Below, in pieces: positions 46,166 to 58,500 of a DNA stretch of 64,000 bases. The notes under the pieces were generated by a model. That model did no database searches and had not been told where the DNA came from. It saw nothing but the letters and a program-made list of their open reading frames with translations. The first letter of the stretch is position 1. Every line of letters begins with the position of its first letter. A program made the position numbers and the translations under genes. The stretch is from Trema orientale (taxonomy: Eukaryota; Streptophyta; Magnoliopsida; Rosales; Cannabaceae), in NCBI GenBank assembly GCA_002914845.1, contig JXTC01000003.1, forward strand, positions 1,253,242 to 1,317,241, read 5' to 3'.

Positions 46166-49100
46166 GCTCTGTCAAAGCAGTTTATCTAGCACGTACGGTG
46201 ACTGTGACATCGCATTCAATACTTTGTCTAAGCTTGAGGCTGAATAAAATCCGAAATGATAGTTCGATGGAAGACCCTCAGGGCTTTTGATCGTCTAGAC
46301 CGCTAAAGGGGTCTGGGATCAGCTGAGGCTCATCAGGGTCTTCCAAACACTGACCTAGACATAAGGTCAACTCTTATTTGGGTTAGCAAGCCTGTCCCCT
46401 ACCATGCGAGGAAGTAACTCCACTTCCCTGGCGAGGTTACCCTCCATAGGGTCGAAGGACCTGCTAACTGGTATCTGTGCCTATACGCCCCCGAAGGGTA
46501 TGTTGTCGTTGGGAGAAAACATCTAGAGTAGTTGTGGTTTCCCCTTCCTCCATTTGTTCATCAATTTTTCTCCTTGACCAGGAATGCACCTAATGCAGTT
46601 AAATGCTAACGGGATCATAATTCTGATGGGACTTTCTACCTTATTAGTACTGTTGAATTTGTATATCGACTTGGATGTGGTCTTTTATGCATACAAACTC
46701 ACCCTTATCTCCAAGAAAAGTTCCTATCCCACCTTCTACCTTTAAGTACTTCTAGGCTGCCATATCTTCTAGGGTCTACCGAAGTCGAATAAATAGTGAG
46801 ATTCCCATTCCAAGCTGTATGCCGTCAGAAGAGCGTCGTGCTCTTCCTAGGTGAATGGGAAGCATTTTCAGATTCTTCTGTTTTTCTCGCACAATAAGTT
46901 ATACATTGGTTTAGAGTCTGTATATGTTTTATTTTTTTAGTTTCTAAAAATTTAACCCTGCACAGCTTCTGCAGAGGAGAGTAATTTCGACCTAAATTCC
47001 TAAATAGGCCAGCTTCAGGAGCTGGAGGGGGTTATTATTTTTGGGTCATCAGGCGACTGCCGCCATATTCAAGCCGTCCTAAACCCACATGTGATGAACA
47101 TGATACAGAGGATGGTTTCTCATCTTCCCTTTCTGCTCGATACGTGGGTCATCACCAAGCATCTCTGAAGCAGACTCAACGCTGTGGCACTGACTTAGTT
47201 CTGTAAGGATGAATAGAACTGATTCATAATGGTGGGTCACCAAGTTATGGCCTCAAATCAAATGGCGAAACCCGACAACCTGGTGGCACCGACCAGCCAT
47301 AAGCTTGAGAAGGTCATATGGCTCGTGGAAAGAGAATTCGTCAGGTTTCGAGGAGAAGAAGCTGCTACTCCCAAAAGGACCAAAGGTAGCCTTCACTTTT
47401 TTTTTCGAAGTTTTGACAGTTTATAAGACTTATGCGTTAAAAATATTGTTACTTTTATAGGTTCAGATGCTTGTCCCTCAGCGAACCCTTCTTCAACCAA
47501 GGGGAGTACCAATATCCCTAGCACACAATCCGAAGTTCCAGTCGAAAGACATATGGTTGTGTCGTTGGATGACGAGGTCAGGGAGCAGGCGCCGATGCTC
47601 AAGATGTTGACTCGAATAATGAGCCGGAGGGGCTATTTGTGTCTGGAGATGATGTAGATATGATGCCCCATTCTAAGACAAATGAGCAGATAGTTCAGTA
47701 GATGCCAAACTTAGGCATCAAATACAACAAGGAGGCATCTTCGAATTTGTTAAGGGGGTCCGCTCTGTCAGCCACGCCTACTCCCAGTGCTGAACTAAAG
47801 ATGGGTATAAGGTTTAGCGAGAAAATTGGGTCTGGGTCTGGCTCTGCTTGTTCCCATGGGGAGATCATAGAACTTAGTGGTAGGGCACTCAGACTCAAAT
47901 CCCTCTTATCTTCTCCTCCTCTACCCCAATAAAGAGGGCTGTGATAGAGATTCAGCCGAAGAAGGGGGTTCGGTAGCGAAGAAGAGTAAGTCCACCCCCT
48001 CTTCGGATAACGATGACGCCACTACCCTAACCGTCATGTGGAAAAAGAGGTTTGTGTACAGTCGGCATTTGGAGTGCATTGGTCAAGACAAGACCAAAAA
48101 TTACAAATAGATTGGCCATTTGCAGAGGTCGTAAGAACCGCTGAGGCTATTAAGTAGGGGCAGCTGTGGAGGAGGCTACATAGACTTCTAAGGCCATTGA
48201 AGTAATGCCTACCACCACCTCTACATAGACTTCTAAGGCCATTGAAGTAATGCCTACCACCACCTCTACATAGACTTCTAAGGCCATTGAAGTAATGCCA
48301 TTAAAGACGCTCCTGGAATATCGTCAATAAAGGAAAAATGGGTCCTCATTCTCAGCAAGGAGGAGACGCATTCCACAGATGTATATATAGTCTAGGAAGA
48401 GAGTTCAGCGGTGAAATTCGATATGAAGACACTCTCCCTAGATGTTCAGCTGCTTGATGTTCAGTCTTTCTATTCGTCACATATTGAAAGATCGATACAT
48501 TAATTTAATACTGACGTTGCAGTGGCAAAGCGAAGTGAGGCATTCTTCAGCCACTAAAAGCAGATTTTGAGTTATATAGGAGCTTAGAGGAGGCTAGGGT
48601 TAAAACTACGGTGGCATATACCATTAGTACTGAAATGACCAAGGCGTAGATGTTGGCTGCTAAATTGGCAGAGGCGAAGGAGAAAATCAAGTCATTCGAG
48701 GCAGAGCTTCCGGATCTGCATTGTAAGGTGGAGCTCGCGAATCTTGCTCAGGTCGAGGCAAAGCTCAAAGAGCATATCGCCAAAATGCAGTGGTTGAAAT
48801 GAAGCTTGCCTTCATTGCCCTTGACAGAGCCGTCGATGAGGCTAATGAGGCAAAGAAGGCCGAAGTGAAAGCTAAGGTAGAAGCCTACTCCCTGCAATGC
48901 AGGCTTGACTAGTGTAATGAGGTAAGCTTTGACCTCCGCTCGGACTATCACAAATTGTCGAAGGCTCAAGTGGAACTGACCCTTTGGCAACATCAAGACC
49001 ATGTTAATATTAACATTCTTTTGGTTGAACTGTCACAGCGGTGAGTGGAGCTTAGGCTGACTGGGCTCAAGGATAAGGTACCAGTGGCAGGTGGACATAC

Positions 49101-49525
49101 TTTCTGCAGAGAGCTATAAGTCTGGCTGAGAGAATAGAGAATTTGAAGGCCATACAAAGGAGGTGATGCCAGACCAGTTCGATGAGCATAAGGCTGTCGA
49201 AAGGGACTACTACTTTGTCGGGTACTACATGCAGAAACTAGGGAACGAAATTAATATCGTATGCCTCACTAATGTATTGAAGATGTTTGATGAGGAGAAC
49301 GATGATCCCTCGACACCTGCCTCTGTTGGGAAAAAGATGATACCTGTCTATGATTTGCCACAGCAGACCCTGGACCAAAACGTTGAAGAAGACCGATTTC
49401 CTCTTTCTGCATCCACTGTTGCAGAGTCAGAAGCAATCGCACTGTCGAGTGATGAATCTGAACTGGAAAACTCATTATTTAATGTTTTTATTTTTTCACA
49501 ATTTACCATGAAAAGATGTGCGTGA
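46166..49525 (+). other. Decayed coiled-coil ORF relic, probably of a mobile element
   Basis: Several short plus-strand frames line up: 47229-47426 (ending PKRTKG before a possible GTAGCC intron), 47702-47932, a run around 48550-48960 rich in Ala/Glu/Lys heptads (EAKEKIKSFEAEL, VEAKLKEH), and 49163-49525 (acidic, SSDESELE). The order is low-complexity N part, then coiled coil, then acidic tail. It recalls the accessory 'putative gypsy-type transposon' plant proteins, but I cannot confirm this. Stops are common, so it is a relic. The piece 46166-46990 has no readable frame. Confidence 0.35.
48181..48299 (+). repeat. 45-bp tandem repeat, about 2.6 identical copies
   Basis: Units starting TAGACTTCTAAGGCCATTGA begin at 48181, 48226 and 48271. 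They appear identical to each other, so the duplication is recent, although the surrounding frame is already broken. 45 bp is 15 codons, but the unit carries an in-frame TAG in at least one frame. Confidence 0.9.
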
Positions 49526-50490
49526 TGAATTTTAATTGAGCAAAATAATACCTATAGATAGAGAAAAAAATACCTACTAGATTGGTGCCCTATATACATA
49601 TACGGTTGTCTTTTTGTATTCAGACTTTTGGTTTTTCCTTCTATTCTTCTCCATCTTTCGTTCTTTTCTTCTTTTTGGCAGCTAGTGGTGAATTCATGCA
49701 TAGCATAGACAAATACAATTTCAACTGGAACAAAAAGAAAGTAGAAATTTGTAATTTCAAGTGATTACTCGTTCTACTTTCGGCAAAGACCCCCTTCCAT
49801 TCTTTCTTGCATCCAAGTACGTGGCTCTCTATATTAATTTTCTGGATACTGCTATATAGATAAGTACATAATTTAAAGTAGATACTGCTTATGGTTTATT
49901 CTCTCGGTTTTATGTCTATATTTTTTACGATTAAGGCAAGTGGCTTTATATTCACTTAAAAATTTACGTTTTGGATTATTATAACTGTGAATGGTTCCTA
50001 TGCTAATACAAAATTGCCACTATTTTAAGAGTGAATATTGGACAAGCATCGTTTTCTCTTAAATTTTAATTATTGGTTCCCAAATAAAAAAGGCTATGTT
50101 ATAGATACAGAAGTTAAGCCAACTATATTTCTCAGCAGAGGCATTGGCAAATTCTTCACTGTCAAAAGTTAATCCAGCTTCATCAACATCGGCATATGGA
50201 TCACCTGTAGACGTTCAACCCATCATTGGATCATTGGATAACTGATACACTTCTAAAATGGCTCATGTTGAGATAAACTAATCACACAAACGAACAATCA
50301 TGAAGTAAATACATGAGTTTCTATAACATTTGCTGAGAATAGAACAATACATAAAGGTTTGAATTGACCAGTATTGTATAGGCATTGACTATTGGAGTGA
50401 AAACTAAACAATACATTGAAATTTTAAGCGTTACAAGAGATAATATGAGCTAAACTAAACAACCAAAAGAAATTTTATTTTATCGTATAC
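49526..50490. other. Intergenic DNA with one exon-like segment (50059-50204, minus)
   Basis: Mostly AT-rich with no gene. On the minus strand, after CTACAG at 50205-50210, an open segment reads DPYADVDEAGLTFDSEEFAN and onward to a stop at 50059. It has an acceptor-like border and protein-like composition, but it does not join in frame to the S21-like exon upstream. I do not recognise it. Confidence 0.3.
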
Positions 50491-51360
50491 CACTTCCTAG
50501 GAATGTAAAGCTCAGCGATAACACCCTGTTCGTTCTGCATATTGGCTAGTGAATTAAACTTCTCTGTAAAACCTATTGAAAAACACAACGGTGACAAAGT
50601 AAAGAAACAAAACATGTTAGAAGGAAAAAGAAACAAAAACCCAAAAAATATTTGAAAGACAAAAGAACACAAGTACAACAACCATGAAACAAAAAGCAAC
50701 CAAATAGTCTTTTTCCTATTTAAAAATAATAATAATAATCAACCCTTTTCATTATTATTCATCACATAACTGAAACAAAATAATATGCCTTGTTTAAGGA
50801 CAAGAATGTATATATATATATATATATCATGTAAAGCCTTAATCAGTATATGTTATCAATAGAACTAAGCTCGTCCTGGATGCATGAAACTACGAATCAG
50901 GTCAGGAATTCATACTTCTTGTGGACAGAAAATCAAGTTTGCATTCCCAAAAATAAAAGCGACATACTTTTCGATTCAATTCTAGAGAATATGATCCTCA
51001 CCGGAGCTACTAGATTTAGAAAAATATCTATAAAATCCTTTAATATTAGCAATAATCTATCAAAAAAAAATCCCGTGATTAGAAAAGAGAAAAATTTCAT
51101 ACCCTATTTCAAAGGCGTTCTTCAGTTTTTCCGGAAATCATGCCGACGTCACCGGGCTTGAATTCGACTAAGCTTCTGAAGAGAGCCATCTTCATCCAAG
51201 GTCAAGCTGTTCAGGCTTTCGACGAAATAAGGCCTCTGGATTTTGAAGGCAGAAATCTGAACTGATGAACGATTGAGGTGAGAGAGATGAGAGCCCCAAA
51301 TAGAGAGAGAGAGAGGGGGGAGCGCGTTGTGAGTTTTCCTGGAGATAGCGGAAAATAAAA
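50491..51360 (-). pseudogene. Orphan 5' part of a ribosomal protein S21-like gene
   Basis: The minus-strand ATG at 50540 encodes MQNEQGVIAELYIPRK, then TG at 50491 before a GTATAC donor. This matches the start of plant 40S ribosomal protein S21 (known family start MQNEEGQ..ELYIPRKC), including the split Cys codon. The coding exon is preceded by an acceptor (TTCAATAG, 50573). About 530 bases further upstream is a leader-like exon (about 51103-51350, donor GTATGAAA) starting with pyrimidine-rich DNA, as ribosomal protein genes do. A 28-codon upstream ORF (51109-51195, MKMALFRSLVEF start) lies in that leader. The remaining S21 exons (SATNRLITS...) are not found downstream to 49500, so this is a gene fragment, or the rest was displaced. 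Confidence 0.55.
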
Positions 51361-51439
51361 GCGCGTGACGTGCTAGATTTTTGCCCCTTTTTTAACTCAT
51401 TAAGACTGACATTAAGATCGGAATTGTTTTCAACGATAT

Positions 51440-52724
51440 TAGTGAATTGATGAGTTGGCGGATTTTGAGTTGGTGGACAGAGAAGAGGACAGAGGATCCG
51501 GTCCGTTCTAGATATGGAAAATGCGCTACTAGTGGGGTCTATGAGAACACTCGGCCTCGTTTTCCTACGGTTTCTTGCGGTAGGTATATTTGGAAACCTT
51601 TTATTTTCCCGAGTAGGTCTTTCATTATTTGGAGGTTACAGGGTTATTTACCTACTGAATATTTTCTTAAAAGGCGAGGTTTTTCTCTTGCTTCTAGGTG
51701 CTCTTTTATGGGTTTCTCATGAGGAATCTATTGAGTCATTGACCATGTTTTCCTTCGTTATAACGCTACTTGTCAAGTTTGGGATTGGGTGGCTTCTATT
51801 TTTGGAATTAAATTGGTTATGAGAAATGTGGATTCTTTCTTAGTTTTTGCCCTCAATGTCTATTTTAGTTCTCAAATTAAAGCTTTGTGGTGGTTGTTGT
51901 TTTCACAAGTTTTTGGGCTATTTGTTTCTCTAGAAAGAGAAAAGATTTTTGATGGAGTTTCTTGTAGTTTTGGTTCTATTATTGTGAAGATTAAACTTAC
52001 TGTTCTAACTTCCAATAAGTTAGATTTGGAGTTTAGTTGGGGCATCTCTAGTGATAATAGAATTTTGGATGTGTTAATTAAGAGTTGGTGCCAAGTTTCG
52101 AAAAGCGCCTCTTATTTTACCTGTTTGGTGGATAGCTCCTATTGGTGATTGAGTGAAAGTCAATACTGATAGCTCTTCTTTGGGAAGTCCAGATTTAGCT
52201 ACTTGTGGTGAGATTTTTCGAATTAACAGAGGTTTTGTTCTTGGTTGCTTTAGTATCTTTTTGGGAGAAATAGTGGCTTTAAAAGTTGAGCTATATGTGG
52301 GCAATAATTAATGCTATTACTATTGCTTGGGAACACGGTTGGCATAAAATTTGGGTGAAGAGTGATTCTCTTGTGGCTGTAAACTTGTGCATTTCGGGCT
52401 CCATAAATGTTCTTGGGCTATTTCCAATGGTTGGAGAAGAGCGATGAATTTGTCCAAAAAATGTCGGTTCATTTTTCTCATACTTTCAGGGACGTGAATA
52501 ATTGTGCAGACAAATTGGCTGCCTTAGGTCATAGAAATTAATTGTAATAGGATGTGTTGGAGTTTAGCTCCTTATCACTCTTTGTACTCTTGGGTTAATA
52601 AGGATAGTCTGGGACTTCCCTTCTATAAATTTGTGTAACTACTGTCTTGTTTTTTCGTTTTTAATTAATAATATTCCTCTTTTTTGGAGGACCATTTCTG
52701 GGGAAAAAAAAAAAGAAAAGAAAA
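51440..52724 (+). mobile_element. L1-type LINE, 5'-truncated (zf-RVT and RNase H end only)
   Basis: The zf-RVT motif IWRLQGYLPTEYFLKRRGF is encoded at 51620-51680. The RNase-H-like end follows: VKVNTDSSSLGSPDLATCGE near 52155-52215, HKIWVKSDSLVAVNLC near 52340-52390, NCADKLAALGH near 52500-52535, stop about 52542. A LINE-like 3' UTR (TATAAATTTGTGTAACTACT, ATTCCTCTTTTTTGGAGG) then leads to an A-rich tail at 52704-52724. Frames are broken several times. The tail abuts the subtilase fragment, so it landed at that gene's 5' end. Confidence 0.78.
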
Positions 52725-53215
52725 GGGGTTTCATTGCTTCATCTCGAGTAGTACCTAGTAGTATTACTACTACTTCCTCATATTTTCTCTTCCAATTATA
52801 TGCTGCTTGCCTTTTCTGGATGCTACTCGGTTCTAATTCATCATCAACAGAGAGGTCAACTTACATTGTCCACACAGACAAATCCATAATACGTAAGGCC
52901 TTCCCCACTCATCACCATTGGTACTCCTCCATTGTCAATTCTCTCAAATCCACAAACTCTGAAGTAATATTAGTAAACGACTGTCGTTTGGCACCTTCCC
53001 TAGTACACGTATACGACAATTCCCTCCATGGTTTTAGTGCATCTTTATCTCCACAAGAATTAGAGGAGCTTAAAAAGCCCCATGGTTCATCAACTCTTAT
53101 ATGGACCGTAATGGCACAATCGACACCACTCACACCTCTCATCACTACCTCTCTCTAAACCCTTGCACTACCGGTCTATTGCCCCCCGCGAATCACGGTG
53201 AAAACATCATCAACA
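52725..53215 (+). pseudogene. Subtilase N-terminal fragment (third copy), broken
   Basis: It encodes a signal-peptide-like segment (LYAACLFWMLLGSNSSS) and most of an I9 propeptide (RSTYIVHTDKS, HHHWYSSIVNSL, VHVYDNSLHGFSASL). It is about 93% identical in DNA to the copy at 63432 by eye. The ATG region is replaced by the LINE tail (AAAAGGGGTTTC where the sister has AAAATGGGGCTC). One G is missing near 53076 (AAAAAGCCCC against AAAAAGGCCCC), shifting the frame before the cleavage site. Homology stops near 53215, just before the catalytic Asp would be reached. It is dead, and the HTDK variant is shared with the sister copy. Confidence 0.85.
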
Positions 53216-53517
53216 TACCATATTACGTATTAGTTTAGCATGTAGGAAATTAGTTTTCAGAATCACTTTTTTCAATTTAATAACTATTTTTTCTTTTGTA
53301 TCCCCCGCCCCCCTCTTTTTTGACTTAGGAAAGTCAAGATTTAAACTTAGCACATTCCTCCGGCAGAGGCCCGTGCCGGTTGCCCTTCCTTTCTGGCGCA
53401 AGTCCTTTATTCAGATATTCCCTGAACTCTGAATACAATTTTTTTTTTCAAAAAAAAAAAAAAAAGAAAAAACTACCCTATTGCGTTCCATGTTTAATTC
53501 CGAGTATATAAATACAC

Positions 53518-54246
53518 AGTGACAGAATTAGAAATTTTTTTCAGCAGACGTGAAGATAAGTTTTTGTTTCAATACCATAATAAGGAGGCGGCTATAGTAG
53601 GGGCGTCCCTACGTAAGGCCCCTATTTATACACCGTTTGATGGGAATCTGTGGGGAATCTGTTTATACACAGATTCCCATCAAACAGTGTATAAACAGAG
53701 CCTTACGTAGGGACATCCCTACTGTAGACGCGCCCCCATAATAATGATATAAAAAGCATTTAAATTTTATGATAATATTTCCAAATGACCGTAAGATATT
53801 CATATTTTTATAAGCACTCTACAACGTCCTCATTGTCATATTAACAAATTAAAATTTTATTTTTACGAAATCTTCAACAAAATACAAAACAAACAAATAT
53901 AGCGAATTTGTCTTTACAAGTCGGAAGTAAGGGGAATTTTCTTCCAATTCACTTTTTTTACCCTTAATTTTGATTTTGAAAATTGAGTAGAATATAAAAA
54001 GTTCCTGAGTTAGGATAGAAAAATTATATTTTATAGTAGAGATAAAATTGGAAAGAAAAATCTCAAGAGGCAAAATATAGGAAATAAAACATATTAGTTA
54101 AAATTTAAACATATATGTTAAGGAGCCAAGTGAAAAAAAAATTAGGGAGTCTAAATATAAGGGGCAAAAAAAAATTGCAAGGGCTCAAAGGAGGGGGTAA
54201 AATGCAAAACTTTTAGGGGAACTATGGCCCGCATTTGCTCCCCCGT
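53518..54246. mobile_element. Decayed hAT-like non-autonomous element
   Basis: The left end AGTGACAGAATTAGAAATTTT resembles the plant hAT-like terminus (C)AGTGGCGGAGCCAGAAATTTT. The right part (GGGGGTAAAATGCAAAACTTTTAGGGG..GCATTTGCTCCCCCGT) has the matching G-rich/C-rich layout. The flanks AAATACAC (53510-53517) and AAATATAC (54247-54254) match in 7 of 8. It contains the MITE at 53583-53735. No coding sequence. Confidence 0.45.
53583..53735. mobile_element. Palindromic MITE, family A copy 1 (153 bp, 8-bp TSD)
   Basis: The termini are AGGAGGCGGCTATAGTAGGG and, inverted, GGGCGCGTCTACAGTAGGG. The inverted repeat continues through TCCCTACGTAAGG and an inner arm GATGGGAATCTGT / ACAGATTCCCATC. The flanks CCATAATA (53575-53582 and 53736-53743) match in 8 of 8. 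Its sister is at 60267. The 8-bp TSD suggests mobilisation by a hAT transposase. Confidence 0.82.
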
Positions 54247-54254
54247 AAATATAC

Positions 54255-55505
54255 ATACATACACATTATACATGATCCTTTTGCTTATTTTGTATGCTTG
54301 ATTCTGTACATATTCTAAACTATATATATGTATATGTTATATATTTTATCTTGCTTAATTAGCGTGTATGTTGGGTTCTGCAAAAAGTTCTACATTCGCC
54401 TAATAAGGATATTCAAAATAACAGCTAAATCAGAGAAATCGGCCAATTCAGATCAATCTGCATGGTTGTAGCACATTTGTAGCCGGTGACGAATTAAAAA
54501 TAATAAATCAAACAGTTCTGTTTGGTTTATAGATTGGAAAAAAATGCTTGGCTTTAAATCAGACTGACCAGATAAACTAGTTTTATATATATTGTACTGT
54601 ATGCTTATTTTCTTGTTTTCATTCTAATATGTATTTATGATGTGTATACTTTTATGTGTAATATAAGTTTTTTTTGCAGCTTGAAGACAAAATTGAAGTT
54701 TGAAGTTCTTATTATTATTATGGCATGTATACTATTTATTAAGCTATCTTACTTAAAATTTATGTTTGTGTTATAATTTGTTTAAGATATTCTAAATTTT
54801 AAGATTGCTTTTAAATTTTGATTTGGTTTCAATTGAAGTTTAAAATGATTAGAACTTTTAAGTTGATTGTAAGCTCTAAGTATGTTATTTTTTATTTAAT
54901 ATTTGGACTATGTTAAGATTATTTTTCATATATCATTATTTGGACTATATTTAGGTTGATATTTATATTGTTCAAACTGCGAAAACTACTTAAACCGTAC
55001 TACAAACATCTAACCGGTTTGAGTCAATCAATATAGAGACTACACAGTCTGGTAGATTGGTTAAACCACATATAATTTACGGATTGATATTCTAGACCAA
55101 TAAAATCAGCCATAAACGCCCCTGATGCTTAACATGGTATGTATGAGAATGAAATATTAGTAAAATAAAAAAAATACTCTACTCAATTCTTTTTTTTGAC
55201 AATTAATAGATGAATGTTGTACGTACTCGTTTTTATTTTGTTTCAACATAGTTAGTAATTTGAACTGATTGAAGATACACATACGTAATTTTCCTTTTGT
55301 TTAAAAGAAATATTGACTAATTTATATGCAATTGACTAATTGACAAATTCGACCAATAAATTTCTTTTCTTTAAAAAGAAGACTAAACACTTTTATTCAT
55401 TCAAATCATCAGCTATATTCTGGGCAATACATCGTTGATCTCATATCTATTAAAAACTTGAATAAAAATTGAACATTATAAAACTAAATCCATGATTTTG
55501 GATCA
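54255..55505. other. AT-rich intergenic DNA, nothing recognised
   Basis: No gene, clear repeat or element end was seen apart from the TSD bordering the next element. Local wording such as TTGAAGTT(T)..AAGTT recurs around 54675-54860 but shows no fixed unit. Confidence 0.6.
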
Positions 55506-55510
55506 AGTAA

Positions 55511-58500
55511 TATCACGTCCCAAAAACCAAGCCAATGGCAGAAGGAAAATTTCACTGAGATGAGAAATTCCTTGATTTATTTTAAAAAGGTCTTAAAAGT
55601 TTCGGTTTTATAAAACAGTCCATTTAAATAAAATATTTGGAATTTTATCCCGTGAACCTCTCCCACAGTTCGTATACACCATTAAACATAGATCGAATAG
55701 TAATTAAAAAATATAGTTCAAAATAAAGTTCAAGCATCATCATCAACACAACAAATATCAAATACCAGAATGGCATACATAAGTTCACAGACATAACCGA
55801 AAGTTGTAATCCTAGTTCAATACTAATATAAATTCTAAATAATCCAAACACCACAACAACAAGCTTCTAGCATTACCAAGATAACGAACTACAATCACAG
55901 ACATTCACTTAACCCTCTTGATCACCAAGGTCACACTGAGCACCATCTGAGGAAGGAAGGTAAGGGGACGAGCATAAAATACCAGTAGGAAAATAGTTAA
56001 CTCGATGGAAAATATTTTAGTGATGAAAAGTTCCTGTATGGTTAGTTTAAATCCAATACATATATATAATAGTCTAAAACTGGAAATCCATGTATATATA
56101 TATAAGCAAAACAGTATAAGTAAAACCATTCAATTGATATACATATGACATAAATCAACTCATGCCCATGAGCTCTCTTCTGTTAAAACTCAAGATGATG
56201 GCACTAAGTGTACCTAACAGCCTGCCTAAAACTTAAGCTCATACCTAGAGGGATACCCATGTGTTGCCTACCAAACCTGGAGGGGCAACCGAATTGCCTA
56301 CGCCTGCTAAATGAGGAGGTAATCAAAAGAAACAAACCCATGCGGGTTTACAGACTCTACACTGATAGTGGGGTATGAGTGCCACACTATAAACCTACGA
56401 TGCTAACACGGTGCTCATGTATGATCCTATGACACGTGCAATACAGAACTGAAATGTGAAAACTATCGTGCTCTGGTTTTTCAATAAAATAAGCATATTT
56501 TCAATAAAATAAGTATATTAGGTTTTATAGAAAAACGGGCAGCATAATGGCTTTATTTTTCATATACCCAAAAATAACCTGCACTCAGAAAATTTCCAGA
56601 GTAATACAATATATATCATACAATCAATTTCCATCACAGATATTCAAATAGTTCCAAAATCACATTTGTTATTATATGTTGTAGAAAAATAAGTTTTATT
56701 CAAAAATAATATAAAAAAGTGGTAACTGAATTCCTACCTCACTAGAATAGTGATGCCATACTATTGGATTCACAAGGTATCGTTGGACGATCGCTCGGAG
56801 GGTCAGGAACCAATTCCAAGCCATCGATCGTTCTCTTGTGAAAAATCACCTTCTCAACGGAGCTTCAAATCCACAAACAGACCTCTTCACGAGACAAATC
56901 TTAGCTGTCCGATTTTGTTTTTCGTGCCGGTCACTAAATATAGTATATATATATATATCAAACTTCTCTATTTTCTAAGTATATTCCAAAAATGATATCA
57001 AAAACACAATTCAATGGCCGGATCAAAAAGTCAAACTCAAGCTCAAAATACCCAAAAGTGGAAACTTTCAAACTAGACAGTATGCGGTCATGAAATATAT
57101 ACCTTGAGGTTCCTCTCGACGAGACAAATCCAAAAGCTCAAGAACGCTAGCTGAAACGGNTCTGGGGACGGGATGCTCGACGGCGGCCGGGGACGAGGCA
57201 GCGCGGCTCCCTGGCGGCACGACGAAGGCTCGCTGGTGGCTGGGCTGGCTGGACGACGTCCGAGGCAGTGGCGGCTTCCCTTGGTTCTCCTTCGACCGAG
57301 AGCAGCAAAAGAGAAACAGTAGAGAGAGACGTCGAGAGGGAGAGAGAGAGAGTGTGTGTGGGAAAAAGAGAACCCACGTGACTTAAGTAGGGGATTGTGC
57401 AATTTTTTAAAAAATTGCACTATAGTCCCCCATTTCCTAAAACTCCTTCAATTTCGTCTTCAAAAATTATATTTTAGTCCTTATTTCCAAAGAAATTTTG
57501 CAAATTAATCCTCCCATGAATTAATTCAGAAATTAGTAAAATTCCCAATTTACCCTCTTAAAATCCAGGTTTTTACATTCTCCCCTCCTTACAGGAATTT
57601 TGTCCCGAAATTCAAATACAGGTCAATGTTTACATCATAATATAACTTCTAACTGAAAGTTAAACAAATGAGGGTACTTTTCGTATATCTCCGTCTCGAG
57701 TTCCTAAGTAGCCTCACCCTCTTTGTGATGTTCCCAAAGCACCTTGACAAGTGGAATATCTCTATTGCAAAGCACCTTCAACTCTCTTGCCAACAAACGA
57801 ACAGGCTTCTCTTCATAAAATACATCTTCTTAGATCGGTACATGTACGCACTAAATAACATGAGATGGGTCTGGTGTGTACTTTTTCAACATCGACAAAT
57901 GAAACATATTATGTACATGACTCAACTATGCAAGTAGATTCAAGCGATACGCCACTAGTCCAATTCTCTTAGTGATCTCAAAGGGACCAATATACCTTGG
58001 AGTAAGCTTACTATTAACTCTAAATCTTGTAACACCATGCCTTAGAGTCACTTTCAAGAATAAAGAATCAGCAGTATAGAACTCTACCTCATGCGTCTTA
58101 GGTCAGCATAACTCTTCTGGTGACTCTGAATCTCTTTAAATCTCTCTTAGATGTCCTTGATCTTCTCAGTAATCTCTTCAATCAATTCAGGTCTAAGAAT
58201 AACATGCTTTTCAGGTTCTGCCCAATACAAAAGCGGTCTACACGGCCTCCCATATAGTACCTCATATGGAGCCACACCCACATTGATCTAGTAACTATTA
58301 TTGTAAGCAAATTCTACTAAAGGAAGATGATCATCCCAGTTCCCACCAAAGTCTAGTATACAATAACGTAGCATGTACTCGAGAATCTAAATGGTCCTTT
58401 CAAATTGGTCATATGTCTCAAGATGCTGAGCTGTACTGATATCCAATTGCATACCAAATGCTTTCTGCAAGGCTTTTCAGAACTTAGAAGTAAACCTTAG

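Noticed and set aside
46200-46560. Possible rRNA- or tRNA-like structured stretch because of its higher GC
   Set aside because: No conserved tRNA boxes or rRNA wording could be recognised; it more likely belongs to the decayed element around it.
52631-52724. N-terminal extension of the third subtilase ORF
   Set aside because: This part is LINE 3' tail and A-rich tract that happens to be open in frame.
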